A DNA stretch of 34,326 bases from a virus: IMG/VR virus record IMGVR_UViG_3300042395_000305, positions 1 through 34,326 of that record, one strand, 5' to 3'. The translations under genes and the position numbers were made by a program. The notes beneath the pieces were generated by a model. It saw only the letters and a program-made list of their open reading frames with translations. It ran no database searches and was not told the DNA's origin. This document shows, in pieces, positions 22,725 through 30,538 of the stretch. How positions within the stretch are numbered: the first letter of the stretch is position 1; each line of letters opens with the position of its first letter.

Positions 22725-23164
22725 CCAGGGACGTCGATCGGGGATACCGGAAGGTCATGCAGGCCCTCTCCGCGAGGTCGCGTCACGTGGTCACCGTGGG
22801 GATCCATTCCGAAGAGGGGGCCGCGGGGAAAGCCCAGGGCCCTACGATCGCGGAGGTCGCGGAGATTAATGAGTTCGGCCTAGGCGTTCCAGCGCGTCCG
22901 GTGATCTCAGTGTACGCCGACCAACGCGGGACGGAACTCGTCGCCCTCATGAGGGACCGCGCGGCCGCGGGCCTCAAGCAGGGCGTTCCGATCGCGCAGT
23001 CGCTGGACGTCGTCGCGCAAGTCGCGGCCGGAGAGATCCAAGAAAGGTACGCCGCCGGGGTACCCCCGCCGAACTCCCCGGCGACGATCGCCCGGAAAGG
23101 GTCCTCCGTCCCGAGGATCAACACCGGACAGGAGCGCGCGGCGATCCGGGGGCGCGTCCGGTGA
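22718..23164 (+). CDS. Neck / tail completion protein (HK97 gp10-like)
   Basis: This 148-aa protein has a V-T-V-G-I-H-S-E-E-G (24-33) strand-turn and then T-I-A-E-V-A-E-I-N-E-F-G (43-54), followed by P-A-R-P-V-I. This is the typical core of virion morphogenesis proteins of the HK97 gp10 type. The C-terminal half has a helical region and P-P-N-S-P-A-T-I-A-R-K-G-S, also commonly conserved (the N-S-x-x-T-x-x-x-K-G motif). It probably forms the stopper or neck ring. The stop overlaps the next GTG. Confidence 0.82.
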   Translation: MVTRDVDRGYRKVMQALSARSRHVVTVGIHSEEGAAGKAQGPTIAEVAEINEFGLGVPARPVISVYADQRGTELVALMRDRAAAGLKQGVPIAQSLDVVAQVAAGEIQERYAAGVPPPNSPATIARKGSSVPRINTGQERAAIRGRVR

Positions 23165-23694
23165 CGGCGTCCCCGCTCTCACGGTTCGTCTCCGCCCTCG
23201 GGGCCCTCGTGGACGTCCCCGTCTATCGCGACGGGACTCCGCGGACCTTCGGGACGCCGTCCGCGTGGATCGAGGTCTCCCTGTTGGCCTCCGCGCCGAT
23301 CGCGGTACGCCCAGCGGTGCGCTACGTCGAGCTCCCCGAGGACGAAGCGGCCCACGGTGACCCGCCGGGCCTCTCACCGGACCTCGAGGAACGCGTCACG
23401 GAGGCCGTGGAACTCTCCGCGCGGGTCCGTTGCCTCTCCCCGACGGTGTCCGACGTCCCGCTGATCCTGCTCGCGGAGCTCTCCGCGCGCCTAGGCTCGC
23501 CGATGGGGTCCGAGGTCCTCGAGGCGAACGGCCTAGGACTCCGAAGGGTCCTCGCGGGGCCGTCCGCCCTCCCGTGGAATTTCGACGGCCGAGATCGTTC
23601 CGTGGCCTTCCTCGACGTCGGGCTACACGCTACGATGTCCCTCGTTACTCGAACCGTGGACCCGATCGATCGTGTCTACCTCCGGAGAACCTGA
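23161..23694 (+). CDS. Probable tail terminator (neck) protein
   Basis: This 177-aa protein occupies the slot between the neck protein and the sheath, where contractile-tail phages encode the tail terminator (LIC_12616-like family). It has an amphipathic N-terminus, a central acidic loop (E-L-P-E-D-E-A-A-H-G-D-P-P), and a C-terminal region with W-N-F-D-G-R-D-R-S-V-A-F-L-D-V-G-L-H-A-T, similar to the final strands of this family. GTG overlaps the upstream stop. Assignment rests mainly on order and size. Confidence 0.68.
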   Translation: MTASPLSRFVSALGALVDVPVYRDGTPRTFGTPSAWIEVSLLASAPIAVRPAVRYVELPEDEAAHGDPPGLSPDLEERVTEAVELSARVRCLSPTVSDVPLILLAELSARLGSPMGSEVLEANGLGLRRVLAGPSALPWNFDGRDRSVAFLDVGLHATMSLVTRTVDPIDRVYLRRT

Positions 23695-23697
23695 ACC

Positions 23698-25092
23698 ATG
23701 TCCGACCTCGACGCCGTTTTCCGCGTGGACATTACCCGCGAGACAAGCTTCCCGTCCCAAGCGGGTTTCGGAACGCCGATGTTCCTGGCGTTCCATACCT
23801 TGTGGCCCGAACGCCTCCGCGTGTTCGACGTCGCATCGGTGATCTCGGAGCTCGATGCCCTCTCGGTCCCGGTGCATCACCCGGTGTACCGGGCCTGTTC
23901 CAAGGTCGCGGCCCTCCGACGGAAGCCCCAACGGATCGTGATCGGCCGGCGCGCGCTCGCCCCGACGATGATCGTCCGTCTCTCCCCGTTGGTCGCGACC
24001 GAAGGCCACGTCTACCGCTTCGTCGTGACCGACAAGAACGGACTCGCGACGGTGATCACGCGGACCGTTCCCGCGGCCTCGTCTACGACGGCGGAGGCCA
24101 CGGCGATCGCCGCGCTGATCGATCCGTTGCTGGACATTACCGCAACGGCGTCCCTCGGAGTGATCACCGTCACCGGGATCGTCGGGACGTTCTTCGAACT
24201 GTCGGAACTGCCCCCGCCGGCGGAGCTCCGCGTCGAGGAGACCACGGCAGATCCGGGCCTCGCTACGGACCTCGCGGCGATCGGGCAAGCGGCCGAACAG
24301 GGGTCCTCGGCGCTCGAGTTCTACGGGGTCGCGCTGGACATCGCCGGAGAGGCCGCGGCGAAGGCCCTGTTCGCTTGGTGCCAGGCGAACGGTCGCGTCT
24401 GTGTCGTCCGATCGACGAATTCCGAGGTCGCGGACGGCGCGATCACGACGGACCTCGCCTCGGATCTGATCACGCTCGCGCATGACTGCGGCTTCGTCGT
24501 CTACGCCCAACAGGGAACGGCGACATTCCGAGACCTCTTGGCTCTCGCGGTGATCCTGTCCTACGACCCGGGGACGTACACCGCGGCTTACAAGACCCTC
24601 GAGGGGGACTCCGCCGATCGGCTGACGTCGGCGCAAGTCACGGCCCTCAGGGCCAAGCGTGCGAGCTATTACACGTCGGCACGGTCGACTCCGTACCTCT
24701 ACGACGGACGCACCCCCAACGGCGAGTTCATCGATCTTCGGATCGCCTCCGATCTGATCGCCGCGAGGATCCAAGAGCGGCTTTTCGGCGTCCAGAAGAA
24801 CGCTCCGAAGATCCCGTTCACCGGGCTAGGGATCGGCGTCCTAGCCGCGGCCGTCGAGGGGGTCCTCCTCGAGAACACCGCGACGGAGACGGACCCCGCG
24901 CGGGCCCTCGCGGGGGCAGAGTACGACGACCAGGGCAACCTTCTCTCCGAGGGCCCGATCGTCACTGCGCCGGCGCTCTCCGCGACGAGTCCCACGGACC
25001 GCGCGAACCGTGACCTTCGGGGGCTGACGTTCTCCGCGCGCTTCGCCGGCGCGATCCACACGGCGCGAATCGAAGGGAAGATCGGCGTATGA
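23698..25092 (+). CDS. Tail sheath protein (DUF3383-like)
   Basis: This 464-aa protein is the contractile sheath. Recognisable features are an N-terminal V-D-I-T-R-E-T segment, a first domain with a core around R-K-P-Q-R-I-V-I-G-R-R, and a C-terminal region with Y-D-G-R-T-P-N-G-E-F-I-D-L-R (337-350) and a final F-S-A-R-F-A-G-A-I-H-T-A-R-I-E-G-K-I strand pair as in DUF3383 sheath proteins. ATG at 23698 follows a GGAGA Shine-Dalgarno (23684-23688) after a 3-base gap from the upstream stop. Its presence defines the phage as a myovirus. Confidence 0.88.
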   Translation: MSDLDAVFRVDITRETSFPSQAGFGTPMFLAFHTLWPERLRVFDVASVISELDALSVPVHHPVYRACSKVAALRRKPQRIVIGRRALAPTMIVRLSPLVATEGHVYRFVVTDKNGLATVITRTVPAASSTTAEATAIAALIDPLLDITATASLGVITVTGIVGTFFELSELPPPAELRVEETTADPGLATDLAAIGQAAEQGSSALEFYGVALDIAGEAAAKALFAWCQANGRVCVVRSTNSEVADGAITTDLASDLITLAHDCGFVVYAQQGTATFRDLLALAVILSYDPGTYTAAYKTLEGDSADRLTSAQVTALRAKRASYYTSARSTPYLYDGRTPNGEFIDLRIASDLIAARIQERLFGVQKNAPKIPFTGLGIGVLAAAVEGVLLENTATETDPARALAGAEYDDQGNLLSEGPIVTAPALSATSPTDRANRDLRGLTFSARFAGAIHTARIEGKIGV

Positions 25093-25499
25093 CCACCGCG
25101 AAAACGTACGACCTACGACAGTCGACTTTTTTCTTCGGGGGCCTGTGCACCGAAGCGGGCAAGGGCGGCTTCGTCACGATCACACCGGCCGGTGAGAGGA
25201 TCACGAAGGACGTCGACGTCAAGGGGGGCGTCGTGGTGCACAGCAACGCCCCCGCGAATCAGCGGAGCTACCGGATCGAACTGACCCTGATGCAAGGGGC
25301 CCTGTTCTCCGTGATCCTCTCCGCGATCGCGAAGGTCCCCGGGGTCGTTCAGCTCCCGTGTTCGGTGATCACCCCAACGGAGAAATTCGTCGGACGGGCG
25401 ACGCTCGCGCTCGAGCCGACCCGGACCGCGACCGCCGAGACCACCGATCGCGTGTGGACCTTCGAAGCGGTCGGTGAGATTCAGGACACCGCGCTATGA
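25089..25499 (+). CDS. Tail tube protein (DUF3277-like)
   Basis: This 136-aa protein directly follows the sheath gene, the normal order for sheath-tube pairs. It is beta-rich with few helices (V-V-V-H-S-N-A-P-A-N-Q-R-S-Y-R-I-E-L-T-L, residues about 47-66), a size typical for contractile tail tubes, and a C-terminal W-T-F-E-A-V-G-E-I that fits the last strand. It should polymerise into the inner tube through which DNA passes. The ATG overlaps the sheath stop by 4 bases. Confidence 0.82.
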   Translation: MTTAKTYDLRQSTFFFGGLCTEAGKGGFVTITPAGERITKDVDVKGGVVVHSNAPANQRSYRIELTLMQGALFSVILSAIAKVPGVVQLPCSVITPTEKFVGRATLALEPTRTATAETTDRVWTFEAVGEIQDTAL

Positions 25500-25849
25500 G
25501 GACGACGGCAACGGCGACGCTACCCGGTGGGGCGAGCGTCCGAATGAAGCAACTGGGCGCGCGCGACGCGGCCGATCTCTTTCGTCGGCTCGTCTCCGCG
25601 AACGCCCCCGCGGGGGCCGGCGGGGGCGTCGCCCTCGGGGCGCTCCCCGAAGAGACGTTCCTGAAGATCTTCGATCTCGCGGTCGCGGCATCGGAGGTCG
25701 AACTCGTCGCGAAGACCGACGAAGGGGCCCCCGTCGCGTCCGCGTGGCGTCCACTGACACAGGGCGACCTCGTGAGCTTCAAGGACTCCGCGGCCCTCAT
25801 GGAGCTCCTGATCCGGATCAACGTCCTGGATTTTCTCGCCGGGGAGTAG
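25496..25849 (+). CDS. Tail assembly chaperone, short form
   Basis: This 117-aa protein lies between the tube and tape-measure genes, the place of lambda G-like chaperones. It has a beta N-terminus (T-A-T-L-P-G-G-A-S-V-R-M), a Gly/Ala-rich bend (A-G-A-G-G-G-V-A-L-G) and a helical C-terminus (A-A-L-M-E-L-L-I-R-I-N-V-L-D-F-L). It ends at TAG 25847-25849, just after a T-run where a -1 shift could continue translation into the next frame. The ATG overlaps the tube stop by 4 bases. Confidence 0.8.
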   Translation: MRTTATATLPGGASVRMKQLGARDAADLFRRLVSANAPAGAGGGVALGALPEETFLKIFDLAVAASEVELVAKTDEGAPVASAWRPLTQGDLVSFKDSAALMELLIRINVLDFLAGE

Positions 25850-26052
25850 AGATCGTCCATCGCGCCGCGCACCTTCCGACGCCGAAGGGCGCGTCCCGGA
25901 TCTCTCTCCCCGAGGCGATCGACTGGTGGATCTGGCGTCCGGTCTGGGACCGCCGCGCGACACTGACGGAGGTCGAGAGAGACTGGTCCCTCTCGGACGT
26001 GCTAGACTACGCAGAGATCGCCCTCGCATTCGACCGTCATGGCCCTTCGTGA
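25831..26052 (+). CDS. Tail chaperone extension, probably made by -1 frameshift
   Basis: This conserved-looking segment of about 72 residues (I-D-W-W-I-W-R-P-V-W-D-R-R, then V-E-R-D-W-S-L-S-D-V-L-D) lies in the -1 frame relative to the chaperone gene and resembles the tail-chaperone partner (DUF6889-type) of myoviruses. There is no ATG, GTG or TTG in this frame between 25780 and the conserved part. The most likely expression route is a -1 slip on TTT within GAT-TTT-CTC (T-run 25831-25834), where tRNA-Phe can re-pair perfectly. That would give a fusion of about 185 aa. A non-canonical ATC start at 25852 after GGGGAG is the alternative. It overlaps the tape measure start. Confidence 0.72.
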   Translation, partial: FSRRGVEIVHRAAHLPTPKGASRISLPEAIDWWIWRPVWDRRATLTEVERDWSLSDVLDYAEIALAFDRHGPS

Positions 26053-27658
26053 ACTCCTCGCAGTCTTCGACGTCCAGATCCCTACGGCCAAGATCGCCGC
26101 GGGCGGGAAGGCCGTCGACAAGCTTGCGGATCAGCTGAAGGGGTACGCGAAGTTCTACAGCTCCGCCGAGATCGTCCAGGGGGCCCGTTCCTTCGTGGAC
26201 GGCCTCGTTCAACAGGCGACGCAACTTCAGGACACGTCGGATCAACTGGGCCTCTCTACGCGCGAGCTCCAACAGTGGGGCCTCGCGGCGAACCTCTCGG
26301 GGTCCAGCGGCGAAGATCTCTCGCGCGGCCTCGTGAAGCTGCAACAGAACGCGGAGGCCGGCGCCGATGTGTTCCGTACGCTCGGGGTCGCGACGGAGGA
26401 CGCTTCGGGCAACGCGAAGCCCACGGCGCAGCTCTTTCGGGAGGTCGGCCTCGCGATCGGCAAGATCAAGGATCCGTCGGAGCGCACGAAGCGCGCGCTC
26501 GAAGCCCTCGGCAAGCCCGGAGTGAAACTCGCTCCGATGTTCGCCGGCGGGGCGGAGGGACTAGACTCCCTGCTCGGGGAGCTCGAACGGCTCGGCGGTG
26601 GACTCACGGAGGACGCGATCCGATCGATCAATGACTACGACGACGCCATGGTGCGATGGAACGTTCGCACGCTCGCCGTGAAGGGCGCGCTGGCGCGGGA
26701 ACTCTTCCCCGCGCTCGAGATGGTCGCGACGAAGATCGGCGAAACCGTCTCCGCGTTCACGAAGGGCGAGCGCGGCGCGGACCGCCTGAAGATCGTCCTC
26801 GGGATCCTCGGTACAGCGGGCGCGATCGCGGGACTGCAGATGCTCGCGCCGTGGCTCCCATTGGTCGCGCTACTGACGGCGGCCTACCTGGTCGTCGATG
26901 ATCTCGTCGTCGCCCTCAAGGGCGGAGACGCCGTATCGAAGGACTTGCTGGATACGCTGTTCGGCAAGGGGACCGGGGCCAGTGTCTTCGCCGCGATCCG
27001 CGCGGACCTCGAACAACTACAGGAGCGCATGAGGGACAAGGGCCCGGCGGAGGCCTTCGGAGAGGCGTTCTCCGAGATGGGCGCCTCGATCGTTACGCTC
27101 TTCGCCGATGAGATCCCCCAGGGGGTCCGCGACGCTTACGACGCCGCGGCGAACGGGATCGCGACCTCGGGACAGAAGTCGATCATCACCTTTGTCGAGT
27201 CCGTGAAGTCCGCGATCCTAGGGTTGCCGGTGTACTTCGCAACCGCGGCGATCGACGCGGGGAAACGCTTCCTGGACACGCTCCGGAATTCGACCTCGGA
27301 AGGGGTCGTAGGGATCGCCGGGGACATCGGGAAAGCCTTCTCCGAGGCCCTCGCCGGCGCGATCAAGGTGCCATCGTTGGACTTCCTCGGCGGGCCTCGA
27401 GGCGATCTCTCGGGACAGTCCGTCAACGCGGACGGATCACCCACCGTCGCGGCCCCCGGGGTCTTCGGGACGGCCGCGCGGGCCCTCGCCGGACCCGCGT
27501 CCGCCCTGTTCGCGTCCACGGGGACGACGGGCCCGACGATCAACCAGACGATCAACCAGACGATCAACACCGAAGGGCCGTTCGCTCGGGGCGACATCCG
27601 CGCGGGGATCGATGACGCCAACGAGGCCGCACTCTCGCAACTCGAGGCGACCGCGTGA
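26039..27658 (+). CDS. Tape measure protein
   Basis: This 539-aa protein sets tail length and sits inside the tube. It is largely helical, with an N-terminal segment (D-K-L-A-D-Q-L-K-G-Y-A-K-F), a Q-D-T-S-D-Q-L-G-L-S-T-R-E-L-Q-Q-W block (63-79) typical of tail tape measures, and an apolar double stretch at about 255-295 (I-A-G-L-Q-M-L-A-P-W-L-P-L-V-A-L-L). The C-terminus contains a T-I-N-Q repeat. By the family rule of about 1.5 angstrom per residue, the length implies a fairly short tail of about 80 nm. ATG overlaps the end of the chaperone extension by 14 bases. Confidence 0.85.
   Translation: MALRELLAVFDVQIPTAKIAAGGKAVDKLADQLKGYAKFYSSAEIVQGARSFVDGLVQQATQLQDTSDQLGLSTRELQQWGLAANLSGSSGEDLSRGLVKLQQNAEAGADVFRTLGVATEDASGNAKPTAQLFREVGLAIGKIKDPSERTKRALEALGKPGVKLAPMFAGGAEGLDSLLGELERLGGGLTEDAIRSINDYDDAMVRWNVRTLAVKGALARELFPALEMVATKIGETVSAFTKGERGADRLKIVLGILGTAGAIAGLQMLAPWLPLVALLTAAYLVVDDLVVALKGGDAVSKDLLDTLFGKGTGASVFAAIRADLEQLQERMRDKGPAEAFGEAFSEMGASIVTLFADEIPQGVRDAYDAAANGIATSGQKSIITFVESVKSAILGLPVYFATAAIDAGKRFLDTLRNSTSEGVVGIAGDIGKAFSEALAGAIKVPSLDFLGGPRGDLSGQSVNADGSPTVAAPGVFGTAARALAGPASALFASTGTTGPTINQTINQTINTEGPFARGDIRAGIDDANEAALSQLEATA
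27536..27571 (+). repeat. 12-bp tandem repeat in the tape measure gene
   Basis: ACGATCAACCAG is repeated head to tail (27536-27547, 27548-27559) with a third, imperfect copy to 27571. It encodes T-I-N-Q-T-I-N-Q-T-I-N. Each unit contains a GATC. Copy number could vary by slippage. Confidence 0.8.
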
Positions 27659-28329
27659 GTACCCTTGTAATCCTCCCCGACGCGGAGCTCGATGACGTCG
27701 GCTTCGACGCCACGCTGATGGAAGACTCCGTCCTTCCGGCGGCCGTATCGGCGAACCCCGTCGAACGCGGCGCGCCCGTGACCGACGACATTCGAGTCGA
27801 TCCGATCCAGATCTCCGCGGAGGTCCTCGTCACGGAGACCCCCTCCGATTCCAATTTCTACGGCGACGGTCAACGCGGGATCGTCTCGATCCCGGTGAAG
27901 GGCCGCGGCACCTTGCAAGTGCTCGCGCCGCGCGTCTCCGGCGCGCCGCAACGATCGCTTGTGACGGAGATGCATGAGCGGCTCGATCGCCTCCGAAGGG
28001 AGCGCACGACGTGCACGGTGATCACGTCGACTCTCGAGTTTCCCTCGATGGTCCTCGCCAGCGTCCAGCTCAACAGGCCCCCGAACTCGGGAGGGAAGGG
28101 GATCTTCCGGCTCTCGTTCGTCGAGATCAAGACCGCGACAACGTCGGTGATCTCCGCGCCGCGGCCGGCGGAACCGCGAGCGCAGTCCAAGAAAGTCCAG
28201 GGCAAGGCCCCGGCGAGCGACCCGAAGAAGGACGGGACACCAGTGCCAGCGCAAGAGGCCTTGATCTCGGACGCGAAGGCCGCGGCGAATAAGGCGATCG
28301 CCGCCGGGAAGGCCTTCCTAGGACTATGA
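27655..28329 (+). CDS. Dit-like tail / baseplate hub protein
   Basis: This 224-aa protein resembles Dit-like proteins of small contractile-tail phages. The N-terminal domain contains T-L-M-E-D-S-V-L-P-A-A-V-S-A-N-P-V-E-R-G-A (20-40) followed by an I-S-A-E-V-L-V-T-E-T strand, the usual S-x-x-V-x-x-x-P-V-E-x-G block. The C-terminus (about 170-224) is a Lys/Ala/Pro-rich tail. It probably links tube end and baseplate. GTG overlaps the tape-measure stop by 4 bases. Confidence 0.8.
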   Translation: MSTLVILPDAELDDVGFDATLMEDSVLPAAVSANPVERGAPVTDDIRVDPIQISAEVLVTETPSDSNFYGDGQRGIVSIPVKGRGTLQVLAPRVSGAPQRSLVTEMHERLDRLRRERTTCTVITSTLEFPSMVLASVQLNRPPNSGGKGIFRLSFVEIKTATTSVISAPRPAEPRAQSKKVQGKAPASDPKKDGTPVPAQEALISDAKAAANKAIAAGKAFLGL

Positions 28330-28658
28330 TCCGTTTCGCGCTCCCCGCGGATTCTCCGTTGCTGTCGACTGTGGTCCGCCTCGAGGGGCGAGACTTTCGG
28401 ATCGAACTGGACTACCTAGGCAAGGCCGATCGCTTCGCGGTGTCGGTGTTCGACGCGGTGACGAACGTCCCGATCATCCGAGGGCAAAAGGCCCTCGTCG
28501 GATCTTCGATCGCCGTGGATACCGCGAACGCACTGCGTCTACGCGAAGGGGTACTCACGTTCTCCGGACCGACGGACGGACGCCCGCGACTGCGGGACCT
28601 CGGACGATCGGTGTCGCTCGTCTATGCGACCTTCGCGGAGATCGAGGCGTCCCCGTGA
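28326..28658 (+). CDS. Baseplate plug protein (Pam3 gp18-like)
   Basis: This 110-aa beta-rich protein has R-D-F-R-I-E-L-D-Y-L-G-K-A-D-R-F-A-V-S-V-F-D-A (23-45), followed by a P-I-I-R-G-Q-K-A-L-V-G-S segment. This is the layout of small baseplate plug proteins such as cyanophage Pam3 gp18 and the DUF6983 group. Its position between the Dit-like and hub genes agrees. ATG overlaps the upstream stop by 4 bases. Confidence 0.7.
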   Translation: MIRFALPADSPLLSTVVRLEGRDFRIELDYLGKADRFAVSVFDAVTNVPIIRGQKALVGSSIAVDTANALRLREGVLTFSGPTDGRPRLRDLGRSVSLVYATFAEIEASP

Positions 28659-29467
28659 TCCGGCAATTCCTGCGACGGTACGCCGTGATGATCAACCAGA
28701 CTTTGATCGAGGATCTTCGGTGCGCGTTCGTCGTGGAACGATCCCTTACGCCGGCCGCGAACAAGGCCGCGGTACGCGTCTGGGGGCTCGCCCCCGGCCG
28801 CCGAAGGATCCTCGAGGGTCTCACGGGCGCGCCGATCCAGATCGATGCGGGCTACCGCGAAGGGGTCTCGACGATCTTCCTCGGAAGGGTCCGCGACATC
28901 CGATCGAAGCCGACGGAGGACGGCCTCGGTTGGGTCACCGAAGCGAGCGCCGGTGACGGAGAGGCCGAAACCAGGAAGGCCCGCGCGGCCGTTGCGTTCG
29001 CCCCCGGGACGGCCGCGGACGCGGGCCTCCGTGCGATCGTCAAGGCCCTTGGCGTGGATCCCGGGAACGTCGACGCGGCCGCGGCCCTCGTGGCCTCGAA
29101 GAAGTTGTTCCCCGCCGGGGGCGTGATCTTCGGCCCCGCTCGTCGGGAGATGACCGCAGTCTGTCGATCGTTGGGCCTAGAGTGGAGCGTCCAGGATGGC
29201 GCGCTTCAGATCCTCGAGATCGGCAAGGCCCTCGAGGGAACGGCCGTGGAGCTCACTCCGGAGACCGGACTGATCGGCGCGCCGAGCGCCAACGCGAAGC
29301 GAGAGGCCTCGATCCGTTGCCTGTTGCAGCCGGACGTTTTCCCCGGGCGTCTCGTGGTCGTGGACTCCGAAACGCTTCGGGGGCAGTATCGGATCACGAA
29401 GACCGTGCACAAGGGCGACTCGCACGGCGCGGAGTGGGAGATCGACCTCACAGGGGAGCCCTACTGA
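28655..29467 (+). CDS. Baseplate hub protein (gp27-like)
   Basis: This 270-aa protein sits between the plug and spike genes. It has an N-terminal beta domain (about 20-90, with V-R-V-W-G-L-A-P-G-R-R), a helical middle (A-A-D-A-G-L-R-A-I-V-K-A-L-G), and a C-terminal domain with L-T-P-E-T-G-L-I-G-A-P near 205-215 and a final W-E-I-D-L-T-G-E. The L-x-P-x-x-G-L-(I/L)-G-x-P block is common in phage hub proteins. It should form the central trimer that carries the spike. GTG overlaps the previous stop. Confidence 0.78.
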   Translation: MIRQFLRRYAVMINQTLIEDLRCAFVVERSLTPAANKAAVRVWGLAPGRRRILEGLTGAPIQIDAGYREGVSTIFLGRVRDIRSKPTEDGLGWVTEASAGDGEAETRKARAAVAFAPGTAADAGLRAIVKALGVDPGNVDAAAALVASKKLFPAGGVIFGPARREMTAVCRSLGLEWSVQDGALQILEIGKALEGTAVELTPETGLIGAPSANAKREASIRCLLQPDVFPGRLVVVDSETLRGQYRITKTVHKGDSHGAEWEIDLTGEPY

Positions 29468-29468
29468 C

Positions 29469-30098
29469 ATGGCCACGGACTTCGCCGACGTCATCGAGCG
29501 CGCGATCGAGTCCCGGATCCGGGACATATTCACGGCCTCCGTCGGTGAGGTCGTGAGCTACGACCCCGCGGCGCGAAAGGCGGACGTCCGCCCCGGCGTC
29601 ACGCGCTGGTCGCCTCGCGAGGACGGGACGATCGATCGTGACCTCGAGGTCCCGATTCTCCCGGCGGTCCCCGTCCTCTTGCTGAGGACGCAAGGGGCGC
29701 GGATCGTTGTCGACATCGAACCGGGCACGAAGGGCCTTCTGTTGTTCTTCGACGTGCCGATCCATGGGTGGATGCAGTCCGGCGACGTCACCGGATCCGA
29801 GGATCTAAGGATGCACCATCCGACCAGCGCGGTGTTCATCCCGGGCCTCTATCCGGACACGGAAAGCCTGGACGTCGCGACGGAACCGGACACGATGATC
29901 CTTGACGCCGATACGATCAAGCTCGGCGCGACGGCGTCGTTTCATGTCGCGATCGCGGAGGCCGTCCGCGGGGAGCTCGACAAGATCGCCGCGGCCCTCA
30001 ACAGTGCCAACGCCCCGAACGGCGGGGGTCCGGTGACCTACGGGTCCGCGTACGTCCCCGCGGACGTGAACTCGACAAGGGTGAAGGTGGTCCCATGA
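29469..30098 (+). CDS. Baseplate spike protein (Gp138/gpV-like)
   Basis: This 209-aa protein shows the N-terminal OB-like domain of membrane-piercing spikes: V-V-S-Y-D-P-A-A-R-K-A-D-V-R-P (29-43), I-P-x-V-P-V type L-P-A-V-P-V-L-L-L-R (61-70), and E-P-G-T-K-G-L-L-L-F-F (79-89). A beta-helical part follows with short repeats (T-M-I-L-D-A-D-T-I-K-L-G), ending in a small tail. It is expected to be the trimeric needle. ATG at 29469 starts one base after the hub stop, and its end overlaps the next gene by 4. Confidence 0.84.
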   Translation: MATDFADVIERAIESRIRDIFTASVGEVVSYDPAARKADVRPGVTRWSPREDGTIDRDLEVPILPAVPVLLLRTQGARIVVDIEPGTKGLLLFFDVPIHGWMQSGDVTGSEDLRMHHPTSAVFIPGLYPDTESLDVATEPDTMILDADTIKLGATASFHVAIAEAVRGELDKIAAALNSANAPNGGGPVTYGSAYVPADVNSTRVKVVP

Positions 30099-30538
30099 CG
30101 ATCGAATGGAGCTACACGATCGAACCGCCGAGCTCGATCGCGGACGCGTCCGGCGTCGCCGATGTCGATCTACTGCCGATCAAGGATCTGGCATTGGCCC
30201 CCGATGGCGATCTCGAGGTCCCCCCGAGGATCATCGGCGGAGTCGAGGCGATCGCGCAACGTCTTCGGATCCGCCTCTCACGATGGCGCGGGGAGAACTT
30301 CCTCGATCTCGACGACGGGATCCCCTACGCGGAGCGCATCGTCGGGCGACGCGGGTCCGCGGCCGTCGCACGTGCGATCCTCCGTCGCGTGATCCTCGAG
30401 ACGCCCGGCGTCCGTGAGATCCTCGAGTTCTCCGCGGCGCTCGTCGGGCGCGAACTTCGCGTCACCTTCCGCGTGTCGACGCGCGGCGGACCGGACATCG
30501 TGGTACGCTCGGGGTTCAACGCGGAGGCCGTCACGTGA
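30095..30538 (+). CDS. Baseplate wedge protein (gp25/gpW-like)
   Basis: This 147-aa protein has the gp25-type core: G-V-E-A-I-A-Q-R-L-R-I-R-L (49-61) followed by W-R-G-E-N-F-L-D-L-D-D-G-I-P-Y (64-78), then I-L-R-R-V-I-L-E-T-P-G-V (95-106). The W-x-G-E-x-x-x-D-x-x-x-G-(I/V)-P-Y motif and E-T-P-G-V turn are characteristic. It joins wedges to the sheath base. Order spike, gp25-like, gpJ-like is standard for contractile baseplates. Confidence 0.88.
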   Translation: MTIEWSYTIEPPSSIADASGVADVDLLPIKDLALAPDGDLEVPPRIIGGVEAIAQRLRIRLSRWRGENFLDLDDGIPYAERIVGRRGSAAVARAILRRVILETPGVREILEFSAALVGRELRVTFRVSTRGGPDIVVRSGFNAEAVT

